NCBI RefSeq assembly: GCF_019175285.1
Contig: NC_056524.1
Span: 99,147,261-99,211,260 of the forward strand
Direction of reading: 5' to 3'
From: Sceloporus undulatus
Taxonomy: Eukaryota; Chordata; Lepidosauria; Squamata; Phrynosomatidae
DNA length: 64,000 nt
Of the stretch, positions 21,990-33,999 are shown piece after piece. Made by a program: the position numbers and the translations under genes. The first letter of the stretch is position 1. Each line of letters begins with the position of its first letter. A model generated the notes under the pieces. The model ran no database searches. It was not told the DNA's origin and saw only the letters and a list, made by a program, of their open reading frames with translations.

Positions 21990-24540
21990 TGTCACTCAGT
22001 TCAGCTAGTTGGCAGCAGCTTCAAGAATGAACAAATAAAATTCTCCTCTGCAACATTTAGGATATAATCCTCCATGGGAGGGATCAGAAGACTACTCATG
22101 CTTCTCATTCTGTTTTTAGGTAGGAAAAGAGGGCTGTGGGTGGGGGAAGAGATCAGAGCTGCAAGCATCCTTATCCAGGCAGCAGGAACCTCTGAAACCT
22201 CACTCCCCTGTCATTGGGATTTGGGCAGCAAAAAAATGCTAAAAATGGAGATGTTTGCATAGATTTGGTACATTTTGCGGATGATGGGATTTAAACTTGT
22301 TCTGCTGAACCAAGGGGTGAAAAACTAGACCAACCTGAAACTGGTGTATTTATTTTCCTTATTACTAGAATCAACAGCAGTGAAAACGAAGTTTACCCGT
22401 GGGTGACAAAAACGTTAAAAGGAGAAGAAAAGATGCCTAATAACGTATTTCACCCTAGCCAGTCCCCTTCAGGCTTTGTTTAAACTTAAAAAAGCTGTCC
22501 AAAGTGCTGAATCTGATTAGAAATAGGCATTTACGCTTCCTTTTAGGCCTGAATAAAAACCTGGAGTAAATCCATTGCCCCACAGACTTGGAAGCCACCA
22601 CCAGCCACCTATGGACTGTCCCTTCCTGGCAGAATTTCTTTGTGGGTGAGAGAGCTATATAGGTCTGTTGGCCATACTCGAAAAGTAAGACTATCTTCTT
22701 CCATGACAGTATAGTTCTAGATACCAAAGGGTAGAAAATGGCAAGGAAGGAGTATTGCCTGTATGCTCACCTTGAAAATACCCAGAGGACAAAGCTGCCT
22801 GGCTGCTGTTAGGATTCTACAAATGCTAAACTAGATCAAGACTGTGATTGAGCATGTATGTTTCAGTAACTGTGGTTTATTGATCAGAGTACTGGACTGT
22901 GTATTAATCTGGAAGCCTGATCTACTCTAGGCTCCACTGAACCAGATTTGAAGATAATCAACAAGAAACAAAACCACTTGTGCAGGAGAAATACATGAAG
23001 ATTATTGATCACAATGATGCCAAAAGGATGCAGATTATAAACATTAAAACAAAACCAACTCAAAAGTGTCTCTCAGTGTCATGGGGCTTCCATGTTGTGC
23101 CAAGACACCACCCCAGGGCATTGGATCTTCCACTATGCTTCTTCTCCTCCCAAGGGAAAGCTAGAGAAGGGGAAACATGTCATGGATTGTATAAATCCCC
23201 CACACACACACACACCATGTTTTGGAAGCTGCCAAAAAGAAAACTCAGGGAAAAGGAATATCATTCCTTTCAGCCGGAAACCCAATTCTTAGGGAAGAAT
23301 ATAAACATTCTTATTTCAGATAGGAAGTAACTGGGAGAAGAGTTCACATCAAATGGTGCCTGTTTATACTTTGAACTAGGCATGCCTATCTCTACATATG
23401 CAGCTATATAATTCTTCCACCTCTACAGTAAGATGTTGTGCTATAACACAGAGAAAAAATGTAAACAGAATCTCCTCCCCAAACCTTCCAGTGTTTCCCC
23501 AAATCATACAATACAGTCAGAAACAAAGGAGATCCAGGTTCCAGTCTTCAATGGCCCATGAGATTCAGAAGATGACTTTGGGCTAGTTATTCTGTTTCAG
23601 CCTAACTTGTTCATAAGAATAAGAAGAGCCAGGGCTCATTGGAGAAAAGGAGAAATGCAAAAAGCTCTAATAACTATGTTATAAAATGAAATTGTAACCC
23701 TGGGCAGGGAGCCAGACTTGATATGAAAATTGCTAGAAGAAAAGATGATGGTGCCATTTTTGCAGATCCAAAACATGACACCAGACAATTGATGCATTTT
23801 ACCCAGGTGTTCCACATAAATCTATAGAAGCAAGGCTCAACACCATCTATTTAATTAGCATGTGTATGGATTTCTTCCCAGCTATAGAGCTTCAATTGCA
23901 TTATCTACCAGCATTTCCATTTCGATCCGTGGTTGCATCTTAGACAGGATGGGGAGGGAAATCTCAGCACAACCTCAATAATTTGCTCGTTCCAAATGGC
24001 ATTTACTGAGCGAAAGACCACAATGCATGTGGCATTTATCATACTCTTCTGTAATGAAAAGAAAACAAATGGGTGGCTGCTGCTAGCTTTATCTAAAAAA
24101 CATTTTGAGTGCTTTCACACAATGTACCGCTGTCACTAACACTTGTTCTACTATCTCCGATTAGGAAGAAAAATGGATGTCAAGCTATATAGAGGCTGAT
24201 TACAATTCTACAGATTTGCATTCATGGAAGTATGGTTACATGAAGAGTATGTTGATAGAGTCCAGAGAAACATGGCAGCAGGCTAGATTGTTTGCCTGCT
24301 ACAAATTGGCTTAGTGCTCCAGATCATCTATAGCATTTCTATAGGAGGCCATGGGCTGCATATGGAAGTAAGCATACGTGATCTGAGTTCTGATATGAGT
24401 CCTCCTTGCCTCTCCATCATACTGCCGCATAACAGTTTTCCATAAAATTTTGTGATAAATTTGGGCAGCTTTTCCTATAGGATTGCTTTTTAGGTGTTCT
24501 GCATGGTTTGCAACATCGTTGTGGGGGTATTGGTGGTGGT
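21990..24540. other. unassigned sequence
   Basis: About 2.5 kb with a short (CA)n at 23200-23215. I see no named transposon or coding exon. The 23790-24070 part is listed separately as a candidate conserved noncoding element. Confidence 0.35.
23790..24070. promoter_or_regulatory. candidate conserved noncoding element
   Basis: Repeat-free and AT-rich, with unbroken complex sequence and homeodomain-like ATTTAATTAGCATG and CAATAATTTGCTCG cores. Conservation is a guess from texture only. Confidence 0.2.
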
Positions 24541-24768
24541 CGTGTGTCTTCATGTCATTTCTGGCTTATGGTGACCCTATTGTGGGGATTTTTTTTATTA
24601 TTATTATTTTGGCTAGGTTTGTTGAGAGAGGGTTTACCTTTGCATCTCACTGAGGCTGAGAGAGTGTGACTTGCCCAAGGCCACCCAGTTGGGTTTCCAT
24701 AGCTGAACAGGGATTTGAACCCTGGTCTCCAGAGTACAACACTCAAACCACTACACCACACTGGCTCT
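24541..24768 (-). mobile_element. tRNA-derived SINE
   Basis: Reverse strand: head GAGCCAGTGTGGTGTAGTGG, B-box GGGTTCAAATCC, body GGCCTTGGGCAAGTCACACT. The tail carries an A/T-rich insertion (TTTTTTTATTATTATTATTT on the plus strand). Confidence 0.8.
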
Positions 24769-24879
24769 TGCAACCGTACCTGGAAATACATTATTGAGAA
24801 ACATGAAATTGAGTAACCTGAAGTCACAATGTGACAAAGTGATGATAAAGCGATCTACAATTAGAGACACTGTGTGGAT

Positions 24880-25260
24880 ATTAGCATGCAAAGGGATATT
24901 GAAGCACATTTGAGACTAACTAACTGAACTAACTAACTAACTAACTGAACAAAAGGTATTGTAGCACAAGTTTTCATAGATTTATTCTACTTTTTCAGAT
25001 GCTCAATATCCTGGGTGGAAATTGTTAACATTAACTGAGAAGGGCAAATCTTCCATGGCCTGGAGTCAATGCAATGGCAGCTCCAACCTCCAGACCTCTA
25101 AAGTCAGAAAACATCAAGTGTTTTCTAGGTGAAACCATGTTAGTTTCTTACAGCGGAAGTGACTAGAGTTTTGTGATACTTGAAAGACTAACAGGTTGTA
25201 TCTGGCATGGGTTTTCACAGACAGCACTTTGGGTTTGGTTCCTGATATATTTATCCACAT
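24880..25260. mobile_element. TTAGTCT-type repeat fragments
   Basis: Two pieces. One spans about 24880-24995, with GAGACTAACTAACTGAACT, an (AACT)n run and CTTTTTCAGATGCTC. The other spans about 25115-25260, with CCATGTTAGTTTCTTACAGC and GAAAGACTAACAGG. Family unnamed. Confidence 0.45.
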
Positions 25261-27090
25261 TTGTGGTTCTGAATTTTTCTTTTTCCTAACAGGCTCCCCA
25301 TTTTTTTACAAGTTCCATGGCAGTCAGTTGAACTTATCCAGAAGGTTTAGAATTGTATTGTGGCCTGAGTCTTTTTATAGAAACTCACCCAAATTCACCG
25401 ATGTGACAGAAATAACTTGAGGTATTTTTCTCATTCTCTTTAATGAATATGAAAGAAAACATAAATTCTTGTACAGTGTGGCCTAGTGTTCTTTCCATTT
25501 GCTAGAACTGACAAAGCTTGGGAAAGTTAATTTGTTGACTATATTTTCCAGAAACACTAGACAGATTGGTAGGCTGAATTCAAAAACATAATTTACAAGC
25601 AATGAGCATTGGAGGGAAGTAATATGTATACCATAAATGTGCAGTTAATTTCCCAGGCCTGAACTCTCCTTTTCAACCAAATTAAGGATGCTGTGGGGTG
25701 TCTACTAGTTTCACATAGGAAACTATAATGCTGTTGTTTACAATAAATGGTCTACAGGAAACCAACATGTCAGTCAAGCATACTTTATACTCTGAAACTC
25801 CTACCACAACTGAACTCAAAATGGTAGCTGCCCTAGATTTCAGTTCAATGGTGGAGTTCCTCATAATTTTCCCCTTCTATGGACCCATTACATTCTGTTC
25901 TTCCTATTGTCATTGTAGGACCTGTAACTCTAGAAGAAAGCTTCATTTTCAAGAAAGCCCATTTTCAGCATTAATGTGCTAAGGCAGTTAGTATAAAGGC
26001 TGTGTCATGCACATTTCAATGAAAACACTAGTTGTCAAGCATAGCATTGTCTGTCTATAACAAGATGATAGATGTCAAGTTAAATCTTCCACAGATGCTA
26101 AAAAGCAATGATGAGGAACCAGAAAATCACACAGCTTCTCACTGTCTGATTTATTCAAAACCTGTTTTTTTAATGTGTATATTATTTTCCCCATGCGTGC
26201 TCAAAGCCACCACCTGAGCACTGAATAACTCACATCCTTCCATTAAACATGTATAGATTTGAAATTATTAAAAATCCTCTGGTCTAAGTATACCGTTATC
26301 CAGTTTGGGAAAATAAAGCTGCCTTTCCTATTGATTGGAGGGTGAGAGGACAGGAGAAATGCAATGGAAAGATGAGGAGGGTACTAGTACTGGGACAGAA
26401 ACATCTTTCCACTCCACTGCCCTGCTGACCTGCTTTACAGAGGACAGTCCTTTGCTTCAAGGGCAGGTGCCATGCTTCTTCTCAACATCCCTGGAATACA
26501 TTGCTGCCTTCTTCAAGAGTTTGCTTCCAAATACATTACGAGGCCTTCAGAAACAGATAGGCCCAATTCCTTCCTTTCTGAGGTCACTGCACATATGAGA
26601 CTCACTTCTGAACAAAGGCACAACTGGCTGAAATGGAAGTGAGCTGCATACCCGAGCACAGGATTTTCAACATGTGGATGCTGATTGTTCATGACTTGGT
26701 TTCAATGAGGAAGCTGTGTTATTAGGGGAGGCAAAGGAGCATGCCACTGTGGAGATTATCCCTGTCTCTGGAATTACACATAACTCTTATACAATGTTTG
26801 CTCTGTAATCACTGAACATCTTTTTGCCCAACCTGATCTTAAGCCCTGACATTTCAATGCACAAGATAATCAGTGTGGAATATAATGGAGGATATCTTAA
26901 TGTCCCACATCATAAAAGAAAATGCCCTCTTTGAAGCTGTATTGATACCATCCATATTCATTGATAAACATGGTTGATTTAAGTCCGATGAATTTATAAA
27001 AACAAAATATTGGCTATTTTTTAAAAAGAAAATAATGGTTTTCTATCAGTTATTCTCTTGAACTGTAAATGAAACTGAAACGAGGAAAGA
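25261..27090. other. unassigned sequence
   Basis: No gene or named repeat. Short frames lack domains. Confidence 0.35.
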
Positions 27091-27096
27091 ATGAAA

Positions 27097-27165
<69 letters not shown>
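27097..27165. repeat. (ATT)n-(ATC)n compound microsatellite
   Basis: About 13 ATT units pass directly into about 10 ATC units. It marks the A/T-rich 3' tip of the adjoining minus-strand LINE fragment. Confidence 0.9.
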
Positions 27166-27167
<2 letters not shown>

Positions 27168-27530
27168 GCTTCTCCAAATGATTGAAGTGGCTTATAGTAA
27201 AAATATCTATGAAACACAATAACAGCATGTTTCATTGTATCCCAAACCCTCTCTAACTCTACCATCCACAAGAAAATACAAGACAATTTTTAAAACAATT
27301 ATAGAAACAGGGGTGAGTTAGTTAGGGCAATTGTCAAATGAATAAATGCAAGGTTCCTGGAAGTTCATCTTAATCAGGCTATTCCATAATTTGGGAGCTG
27401 CTGAAGAAAAGGTCCTCTGGTAACTGCACCCTGTCTAGTTTTAGCTGGCTGCAGTAAGTTTTTTATTTGAGGACCTCAATATGCGGGGCAGATCATATGG
27501 GAGAAGGCGATCCCATAGGTATAAGATTAT
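27166..27530 (-). mobile_element. CR1-like LINE 3' region
   Basis: GCTTCTCCAAATGATTGAAGTGGCTTA is followed by AGGCTATTCCATAATTTGGGAGCTGCTGAAGAAAAGGTCCTCTGG, the same block as at 2.64 kb. The coding frame is lost. Confidence 0.5.
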
Positions 27531-28470
27531 AAGATAGATATAAAATAAAGTATAGGATTCCCATTACCCTCTGTGTTTTGCAGGAAAAGCAACCTTTAAT
27601 AATGACTTGTTTTGACTCTTAAGAATGACCTTTTCAACAGCCACTTTTCCCAGTTTACTTATCCCAATTGAATATTTAAAAATTATATTATCCAATTTTA
27701 TTATGTGACCTCCTACTTAGTTTTCATGTAGGATTTCAAACTACCCCTGAGAGACAGGGAGGGAGTGGGAGAGGGTTGCTCCTCTGTTTTCATTTGGTTA
27801 TATATAGAAATTAGGAAGCAAGGCTATTAGTGGCACAGGTCTAAATGGCATGGGGATTTATGCACATCCACACCCTTCTGTTTCTAGGTCTGCTGACCTG
27901 AAATGTGATAAACCTAACACAAATTCAAAGATTCAAGAAATCTGCCTTGAATCCGATTTTTGGGAGGAAATAAGACATACTAAAGGAATCTTGCCAGTTG
28001 GGCCCTGAGATTAAAGACAACCAACTAATGAGGCATTTCAGCAGAGATACAGGTCCTGTAGCTGAAAAGTGAATTTCAGCAAATGATTTAGCTCAGCAAA
28101 GAAATCTTTAGAATCTGTGAAGACATAGGCATGCCAAGAGGGCAGAATCCCAAGAACCGTGGTAGACGAAGGAAGAAGAGAGAATGAAATCCAGTGCTGT
28201 TGGGGACAACTTTGTAGATTCCAGACATACCTTTCTTGGAGATGCAAAGAAATGTTCAGGATGAACAAAGGAAAATAAAAGGTGACTGGCAATGACCGGC
28301 CTGAGGAGAGTGATTTTCTTTCCCAGTCATCCGATAAAGGCATGACTCTTCAAATGGAGTGTGGAAGAAACTTGGGCAAGGGGATGGAATGGAACTCCTT
28401 GGCCATATATATTCATACCTATCACCTAATACATAGTTCTCCAGAAAAAAATTAACAGTGGCTGATTAGA
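27531..28470. other. unassigned sequence
   Basis: No named repeat and no exon recognised. Confidence 0.35.
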
Positions 28471-28477
28471 GTTATGA

Positions 28478-28942
28478 GAGAAAGCATGGTATTGTGGTTT
28501 GAGTATTGGACAGGGACCCTGGTAGACCAGGGTTCAAATCCCTACTCAGCCATAGACACCCACTGGTTGACCTTGGGCAATTCACATTCTCTTAGGACCT
28601 TACTGCACAGGAGCTCTGTGGAATGGGCTGAGAATGGAACAGAAGGGGCCTGGAACAAGTGAGGAATGAGTGGGGGACGCATTTTACTGCACACAGAAGT
28701 CCCTCACTCATTCTGTTCCTTCCCTTCTGTTCCCATTCCATTCCAGAGGGGGTGATTTTTGAGAAATCGCCTCCTCTGGAACAGAATGAGAATGAAAGGG
28801 AATGGAATGAGTGAGGGACTTGATCGTGTGCAGTAAAATGCATCCCTCACTCATTCCATTCACTTCCCAGCCCCTTTTGGACCATTCTCAGCCTGTCACA
28901 GGAGCCCTGTGTGGCAAGGTCCTTAGTCTCAGAGGAAGGCAT
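28478..28942 (+). mobile_element. tRNA-derived SINE split by a MITE
   Basis: The head, B-box (GGGTTCAAATCC) and GACCTTGGGCAATTCACATTCTCTTA run to 28594. The SINE resumes at 28923 with TTAGTCTCAGAGGAAGGCA and then stops. The 328-bp MITE between is listed separately. The SINE tail is missing. Confidence 0.8.
28595..28922. mobile_element. palindromic 328-bp MITE with TTA duplication
   Basis: TTA at 28592-28594 and 28923-28925. Ends GGACCTTACTGCACAGGAGC and, reversed, GGACCTTGCCACACAGGGCTC. GGCTGAGAATGG, GCATTTTACTGCACAC and CCCTCACTCATTC blocks are repeated inversely, so nearly the whole element self-pairs. TTA fits the TWA target of PIF/Harbinger. Confidence 0.8.
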
Positions 28943-29830
28943 ATTCTTGTTCTGTGTGCATGACCAGATGCTGTACATCCCACAAGACTGGCCTTTCTTT
29001 CATTTTGCTTTCCCTTCATTCTTTATCCTGGGTAACATGCGACGTCACAGAGATTCTTCCATGGTGCATCACATGACACAATTCTCTCCCTGCATCAGAG
29101 CATATTCACAGAGACACACTGTAGTGAGTAGACATCTATTAGCCCTTGTGGATGCTTCAGCCTACTAATTATCTTCACTGAAAAAAATCATGGATCAATT
29201 TTGTTAGGGCTTTGTGGTTTAGCCCTGGCCTCTCGACACCTCTGATGTGCTTCATGGCTCTGTTTTTCATTGTAAATCCATAGAGCTGCTTGCAGCAGGT
29301 TACCACATTGCTCTGATTCCCCAGTTTTCATAGGTCATCTCCAGGAGGGAGACAAGGGTGTCAATTCTCCAGTTTTCATGGACTTGCCTCTGGGCAAGAG
29401 GAAACAGCTATGTGCAAATCTCCAGCTGAGCTAGTAGGACACAAGCTTACTACAGTTTGAAAGTCTTGGTTGATTTGTTGTTATATCTTGCAAATAATCT
29501 CCAGAGAGGTCTATGTATTTATTTAGTTAGCTTGTTCCTTCCCATCCGGTAATTATGGTGGCAGAGTTCACCTTCTGTTCTGTTCTGCATCCACCTTCTA
29601 GAAACAAGGAGACTATATTAAATGTTTGTTATCCTTAAGTAAATGAGAAGGAATAATCACCTCATTTCACCTTGATCTGGGAACAGCTCCTTTAGCTAAG
29701 ATTTCTATCTTAATTTCTAAACAGAAAAAATATGCTCTCTTTCCTTTTCTCTCTCTGTCTTTCTCTCCCCCCCCCCTTTCTGTGTGAATAATATATGAGT
29801 GACCATAGTTGGTACTTAATGCATAATCTT
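28943..29830. other. unassigned sequence
   Basis: Includes a TCTCTCTGTCTTTCTCTCC(C)n patch near 29750. No gene recognised. Confidence 0.35.
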
Positions 29831-29839
29831 TAATGGCAT

Positions 29840-30300
29840 CTTTAGGGGATGTCCCTATGTCTCAGGCATTAACCCAGTAACTTCTGGACCGGGTTCAATC
29901 CTGAACTGACAACCTTAATTCCAAGTGAAGAGGGACAATCAACATCCTTGCTTGCAGGGAAGAGCCCTGCAAGCAATCCATGCATACAGCCCTTTTTGGT
30001 ATTTGAAGGAAAACCTCTCCTCATATATATTTGCCTAGAAAAGAGATCTACTGGAGGGTCTCCTCTCCTGTGGCACAGTTTATGGAATGCCTTCCCCTTG
30101 GAGACCCAACTGGACCAACTGGACACAGCTTTTATTAAAATATTTGGAGCCTAATCTTACTTTTTCTTTAAGTGTACATGACTGGAAGAAGGAGGATCTC
30201 TCCCATTTTCACAAGAGGTTGAATGCCTTCTTCTTTGATTCACCAGATTAAGCTGCTGAGTTGCACCTGAAGTTGCTGAGATGGATGGTGGCTAGTGAGA
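29840..30300 (+). pseudogene. CR1/L2-type LINE ORF C-terminal relic
   Basis: Translation around 30060-30150 gives LWHSLWNAFPLETQLDQLDT followed by AFIKIF. This is the FWNxLPxxIR...F...LK block that closes the polymerase ORF of CR1/L2-group LINEs. The upstream and downstream DNA (GTACATGACTGGAAGAAGG; GATGGTGGCTAGTGAGAAG) behaves like its 3' part. A full element would encode endonuclease and reverse transcriptase. Only about 100 codons remain, with no continuous frame. CR1 versus L2 cannot be settled from this piece. Confidence 0.5.
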
Positions 30301-30737
30301 AGTTGGGGATTTTATGTATATTTATAGTGTTATGCTTTATTATTTTTGGCTTTGACTGTATATATTTGATGTTCTGCGCTTTGATGGAAAGAGCATTATC
30401 AATTATTCTTTTTCTTGTTTTTCTTGTTGTTGTTAGGCAGAAGGCTTGAAATCAAAGCTTGGGATGTGGAGCTTGGGAAAGATGACTGTGGAAATTGTAG
30501 TCCAAAAAGAAACTTCTCAAAACTCTACTTTTGTCTGAGGCAGGGAGCATGGCTGCTGAGCATGCCAGCTCTGGCATTGTATCTTGCCCAGCTCAGGCAT
30601 TTCCCCTGTGTTCTTTTGGTCTATGGAGATTATCAGACGGAGGAGCAAAGCTTCCTAATCCCATCCTTAACCAATGGTATTTGGATGATTATCACCCGCC
30701 ATTTATTCCATTCTTCTTCCATCTGTAAAAACAAATA

Positions 30738-30789
30738 GACCCTTCATTTGGTATTAACAAGAGTTTCCGTTAATACCAAATGATGAGTC
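30738..30789. repeat. short perfect hairpin
   Basis: TCATTTGGTATTAAC (30744-30758) pairs perfectly with 30769-30783 across a 10-base loop. Pairing extends imperfectly to 21 bp. A terminator or element end is possible, but there is no context. Confidence 0.85.
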
Positions 30790-31280
30790 CATTACTCTTT
30801 ATAGACAGGAGAAGAATGGGATAAGCACACAGGGGTGTGATAATCTTCCCCCTGATCGCATGAATATAATCTGTTTTGCAATCTGTTTTGCTCTCATTTG
30901 ATAAATCCCCTATCTGCTGTGGAGGGGATGTATCCATGTGCTTCCTGCCTAGGCTGTCCTCTGTCACTTGCTAAAAGCTCTTAATGAAAAACCTGCTACA
31001 GAGACCAGCATCAAATACTGTGAACCATAGTTGCTTTGACCATAGGTTGGAATGATGTTTTTCAGAGGGGCCATTCAGACTACCTTTTACCCAGTTCAGA
31101 AACCAGATTAACCACGGGAAGTTCATATTGGCCCCGATTCTTCCACAAGCGAAATTGAGGCTTCCACACCCGTTCAGGGGCAAATGCCACTTGGCATGGG
31201 TCTTTTAAAAGCAGACTTTAAGCTGTATCTTTTCAGAAAAATTGGGTCCAGCAAATATGAACTTCGCACCGGTCATGATC

Positions 31281-31604
31281 GGGTCAAATTCAGGGGAGGG
31301 ATTTAGGTCAGAGGAAGGGCAGAGGGTGGAACATGCCTCCCCTTCACTGAAGTGAAGGAGGAGGAGGAGGAGGAGGAAGGAGCTGGAGGAAGGGTACCAT
31401 GAAAGGAAGAATCGAGGAGGAGGAGGAGGAAGGAAGGAAGAAAGAAAAGGTGCCATGGAGGGAAGAATTGGGGCGAAGGAGGACGAGGAGGACGAGGAAG
31501 GAAGGGTGTCATGGAAGGAAGAATCGGGGCGAAGGAGGAGGAGGAGGAAAGAGCAGGAGGAAGGGTCAAGTTCAGGGGAGGGAATTAGGTCAGAGGAAGG
31601 GCAG
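31281..31604 (+). repeat. purine-rich (GGA)n block with flanking 42-bp direct repeats
   Basis: A 42-bp unit starting GGGTCAA and ending AGGAAGGGCAG occurs at 31281-31322 and 31563-31604, with two differences. Between them lie (GGA)n runs and three copies of a CATGGAAGGAAGAATCGGGG-like unit. Overlapping frames on both strands (up to 175 codons) reflect composition. Confidence 0.75.
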
Positions 31605-31760
31605 CTTTTTCTCTCCCTTTTTTGTATTTTTATTTTTGACAGACTATGCGAATGCTTTTTGCTACAGGGTGATACATTTTGATAGAATGTGTGTGCTTGT
31701 GCTACATTTCCCTGTCTGCTTGCTGCCGGCACGGCACCTCACTTTGCAAGAAGCTTTTTT

Positions 31761-31762
<2 letters not shown>

Positions 31763-31791
<29 letters not shown>
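31763..31791. repeat. (GT)n microsatellite
   Basis: About 14 GT units. Confidence 0.95.
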
Positions 31792-31796
<5 letters not shown>

Positions 31797-31957
31797 GCGA
31801 ATGCTACAATGTGAATGTTACAAATGTTTCCCTTTCAATTTGGCAAATTGATACAATATGTGAATGCTTTTGCTACATATGTATGTGTGTGCATTCTGGG
31901 GTCACAAGGAGGAAAAACAAAGCAAGAGGATGCAGAGATGGAATTCTAGGGCAAGGA

Positions 31958-31999
<42 letters not shown>
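31958..31999. repeat. (ATT)n microsatellite
   Basis: 14 ATT units. Confidence 0.95.
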
Positions 32000-32074
32000 G
32001 TGATGGGAACGGAATGGCATGGGGGGAGGCAAGGGCTGTAGCATTGTTCTGGAAGTGAAGGAGAGACAGGAAGG

Positions 32075-32224
32075 CTGAGGAAACTCATGACTTTGGGGGA
32101 GTCACACTCTCTCAGCCTCAAGGGAAAGGCAATGGCAAATCTCCTCGGAACCAATCTTGCCAACAAAACCCCAGGATGGAGTCATTTTAGGGTTGCCATA
32201 AAATGTAATGACCCAAATAAACAC

Positions 32225-32256
<32 letters not shown>
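32075..32256 (+). mobile_element. 5'-truncated SINE with (CA)n tail
   Basis: GACTTTGGGGGAGTCACACTCTCTCAGCC, GGCAATGGCAAATCTCCTC and TTAGGGTTGCCATAAAATG are the body of the tRNA-derived SINE. The head is gone. The usual CAA tail is replaced by an expanded (CA)n at 32226-32256. Confidence 0.7.
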
Positions 32257-32257
<1 letters not shown>

Positions 32258-32599
32258 GGAGGTTTTTAAATTTGACAGAATATGCGCACACATTGCCACC
32301 AGTTTTTTGTTTTTTTTTAAGGAAGGAGGAAAGCACCCATTCTATTGGCCAATGGCTGTAGGAAACGTCACCTTTGACTAAAGCAGAAGTGAATTTGATT
32401 GACAGCAAAGGAGCCTTCATTTTAAACCGGTACCGCAAATGTGAACTTCGGAGGGATAAATTACCCCCATCAAGATAAAAGATAGTGGGCACTTGTTTCC
32501 AGAGAGATTCGGGAGGGGGGATCTGCCCAGTTCCATCCAAGGCAAATGCGTGAGTGGGAATGGGGCCACTCATTCTAAACCCATAGGTAAATAGTGAAG

Positions 32600-33730
32600 A
32601 TAGTTTTTCAACTAGATGATGAATAAAAACCCTTATTTTGTCACTATCTATTATTTGGGCTTAATATCCCTCTCTCCTTCCCTCTCCTTTTTTTTAAAGT
32701 GCCAGTTCGCATTTGTTTTCAGTTCCCTGAAGACAAAAAATCAGGAAACTAGCACTTAAAACTGAATACAGGTTGTATTTTGTGGCCTACTTCACTTCTT
32801 TCCTGTTACTCCTTCTTCTTTCCATTTCCTCCTCCTCCTCCTTTGTCTATAATGCTCAGCTTTTAATTCATGATCTTGTATTCTGTTAAGATATGCACCC
32901 TATTCTTTCCTTTTCTTTCTCCCTTCTTCTGCCTCTCTACTTTTTAGGAGGGTTATAGCAGTGGAAAACACTTTTAAAAGTGAGGCTTTAGGGCAACATT
33001 TGTACTCATTTAATTCCTGTCTTTAGGCTTTGCGTTCTCATCACTTGCACATCATGTAAAGTGACTTCTTGCAAATAAAAGGCAAGAGCCATGAACATTA
33101 ACTTTAGTCTGTTCATCAGAGAAAATGCCTACTGGGATGATTTGCAGGTATTTGAAATGGGAAAGAGTGAAGTGCCATATTTACAGATTTCACTGGAAGG
33201 AGCCCCTTGAATACTCATATGCTATTTTCAGTATCATTCTAGCCTCATAAGCAGCACTGCTTATTAGTTTAGATTTCTTACAACATTTACACTAGTACAG
33301 GAATTGCAGCTTGTGCTCCAGTTCCCAATTGGCTAAGAACTAAAGGAAGTGAACTAGAACCTGGGGTTCAGGCAGAGGTGAAGGCATTACTGTAGCACAA
33401 AGGTGAGTGACTGGTGGTCCTCTGGACACTTCTACACTACACCTCCTATCATCACTGGCACCTGGTTATATTGTTTGGGGCAGTTGGACAGTCCCATGTT
33501 CCTTATCCTTGGTTTCACATTTGTGGTGGCATTTTAAAAGTAACAAGTACAAGGCGGAAGGGAATAGTGATACACACCTGAGAAGCAGATTCTGTTTATC
33601 ATGATGGGGCAAGAGAAGGCTGGCTAGTTGTTGTTGGTAAAGGAATCAAAGCTCAGGATTGAGAGAAATAAAGTGCAATCAAATATTACCTTCATCTAAT
33701 TAGTTTTGCTGAACTGCTTGGTTGCCCTTT
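32600..33730. other. unassigned sequence
   Basis: T- and C-rich at 32670-32940, otherwise complex. No gene seen. Confidence 0.35.
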
Positions 33731-33734
33731 ATTC

Positions 33735-33910
33735 ATCTTTCAGGGCAAGCATCCTCTTGATCTCTCCATATCCCCAGTCATATATGTGACTAGGAAGGAT
33801 GTTCCAGAAATGAGGCACCGGCATTAGAAAAATCCTCTGTCTGATCTCTGCCTGGAGAAACCGGGCATTTCTGGACACGGTGCCCTGTTTGTAGGACATT
33901 CTTTTCAGAC
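33735..33910 (-). mobile_element. CR1-like LINE fragment
   Basis: GGATGTTCCAGAAATGAGGCACCGG and AGAAAAATCCTCTGTCTGATCTC resemble the post-ORF block of the CR1-like family (reversed). Diverged. Confidence 0.4.
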
Positions 33911-33999
33911 ACATTTGTGACTAGGGGTGGAAATGCTTAACTTATCCTCCTATATCGTGTTGTTTTCCTGGCACTCCGCAGATAGCAGGAACTGTTGAT

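Larger units (their letters stand above)
31066..32567. repeat. uncharacterised composite repeat block
   Basis: The left edge AGGGGCCATTCAGACTACC and the right edge GTGGGAATGGGGCCACT are roughly inverted. Inside are a purine block, CA and ATT microsatellites, a SINE piece, and direct repeats: GCAAATATGAACTTCG (about 31250) with GCAAATGTGAACTTCG (about 32435), and ATGCGAATGCTTTTTGCTAC (about 31648) with a near copy at about 31860. One old 1.5-kb element is possible but unproven. Confidence 0.35.

Noticed and set aside
31205-31732. 150-175 codon frames on both strands
   Set aside because: They come from the purine block; stops are rare there in any frame.
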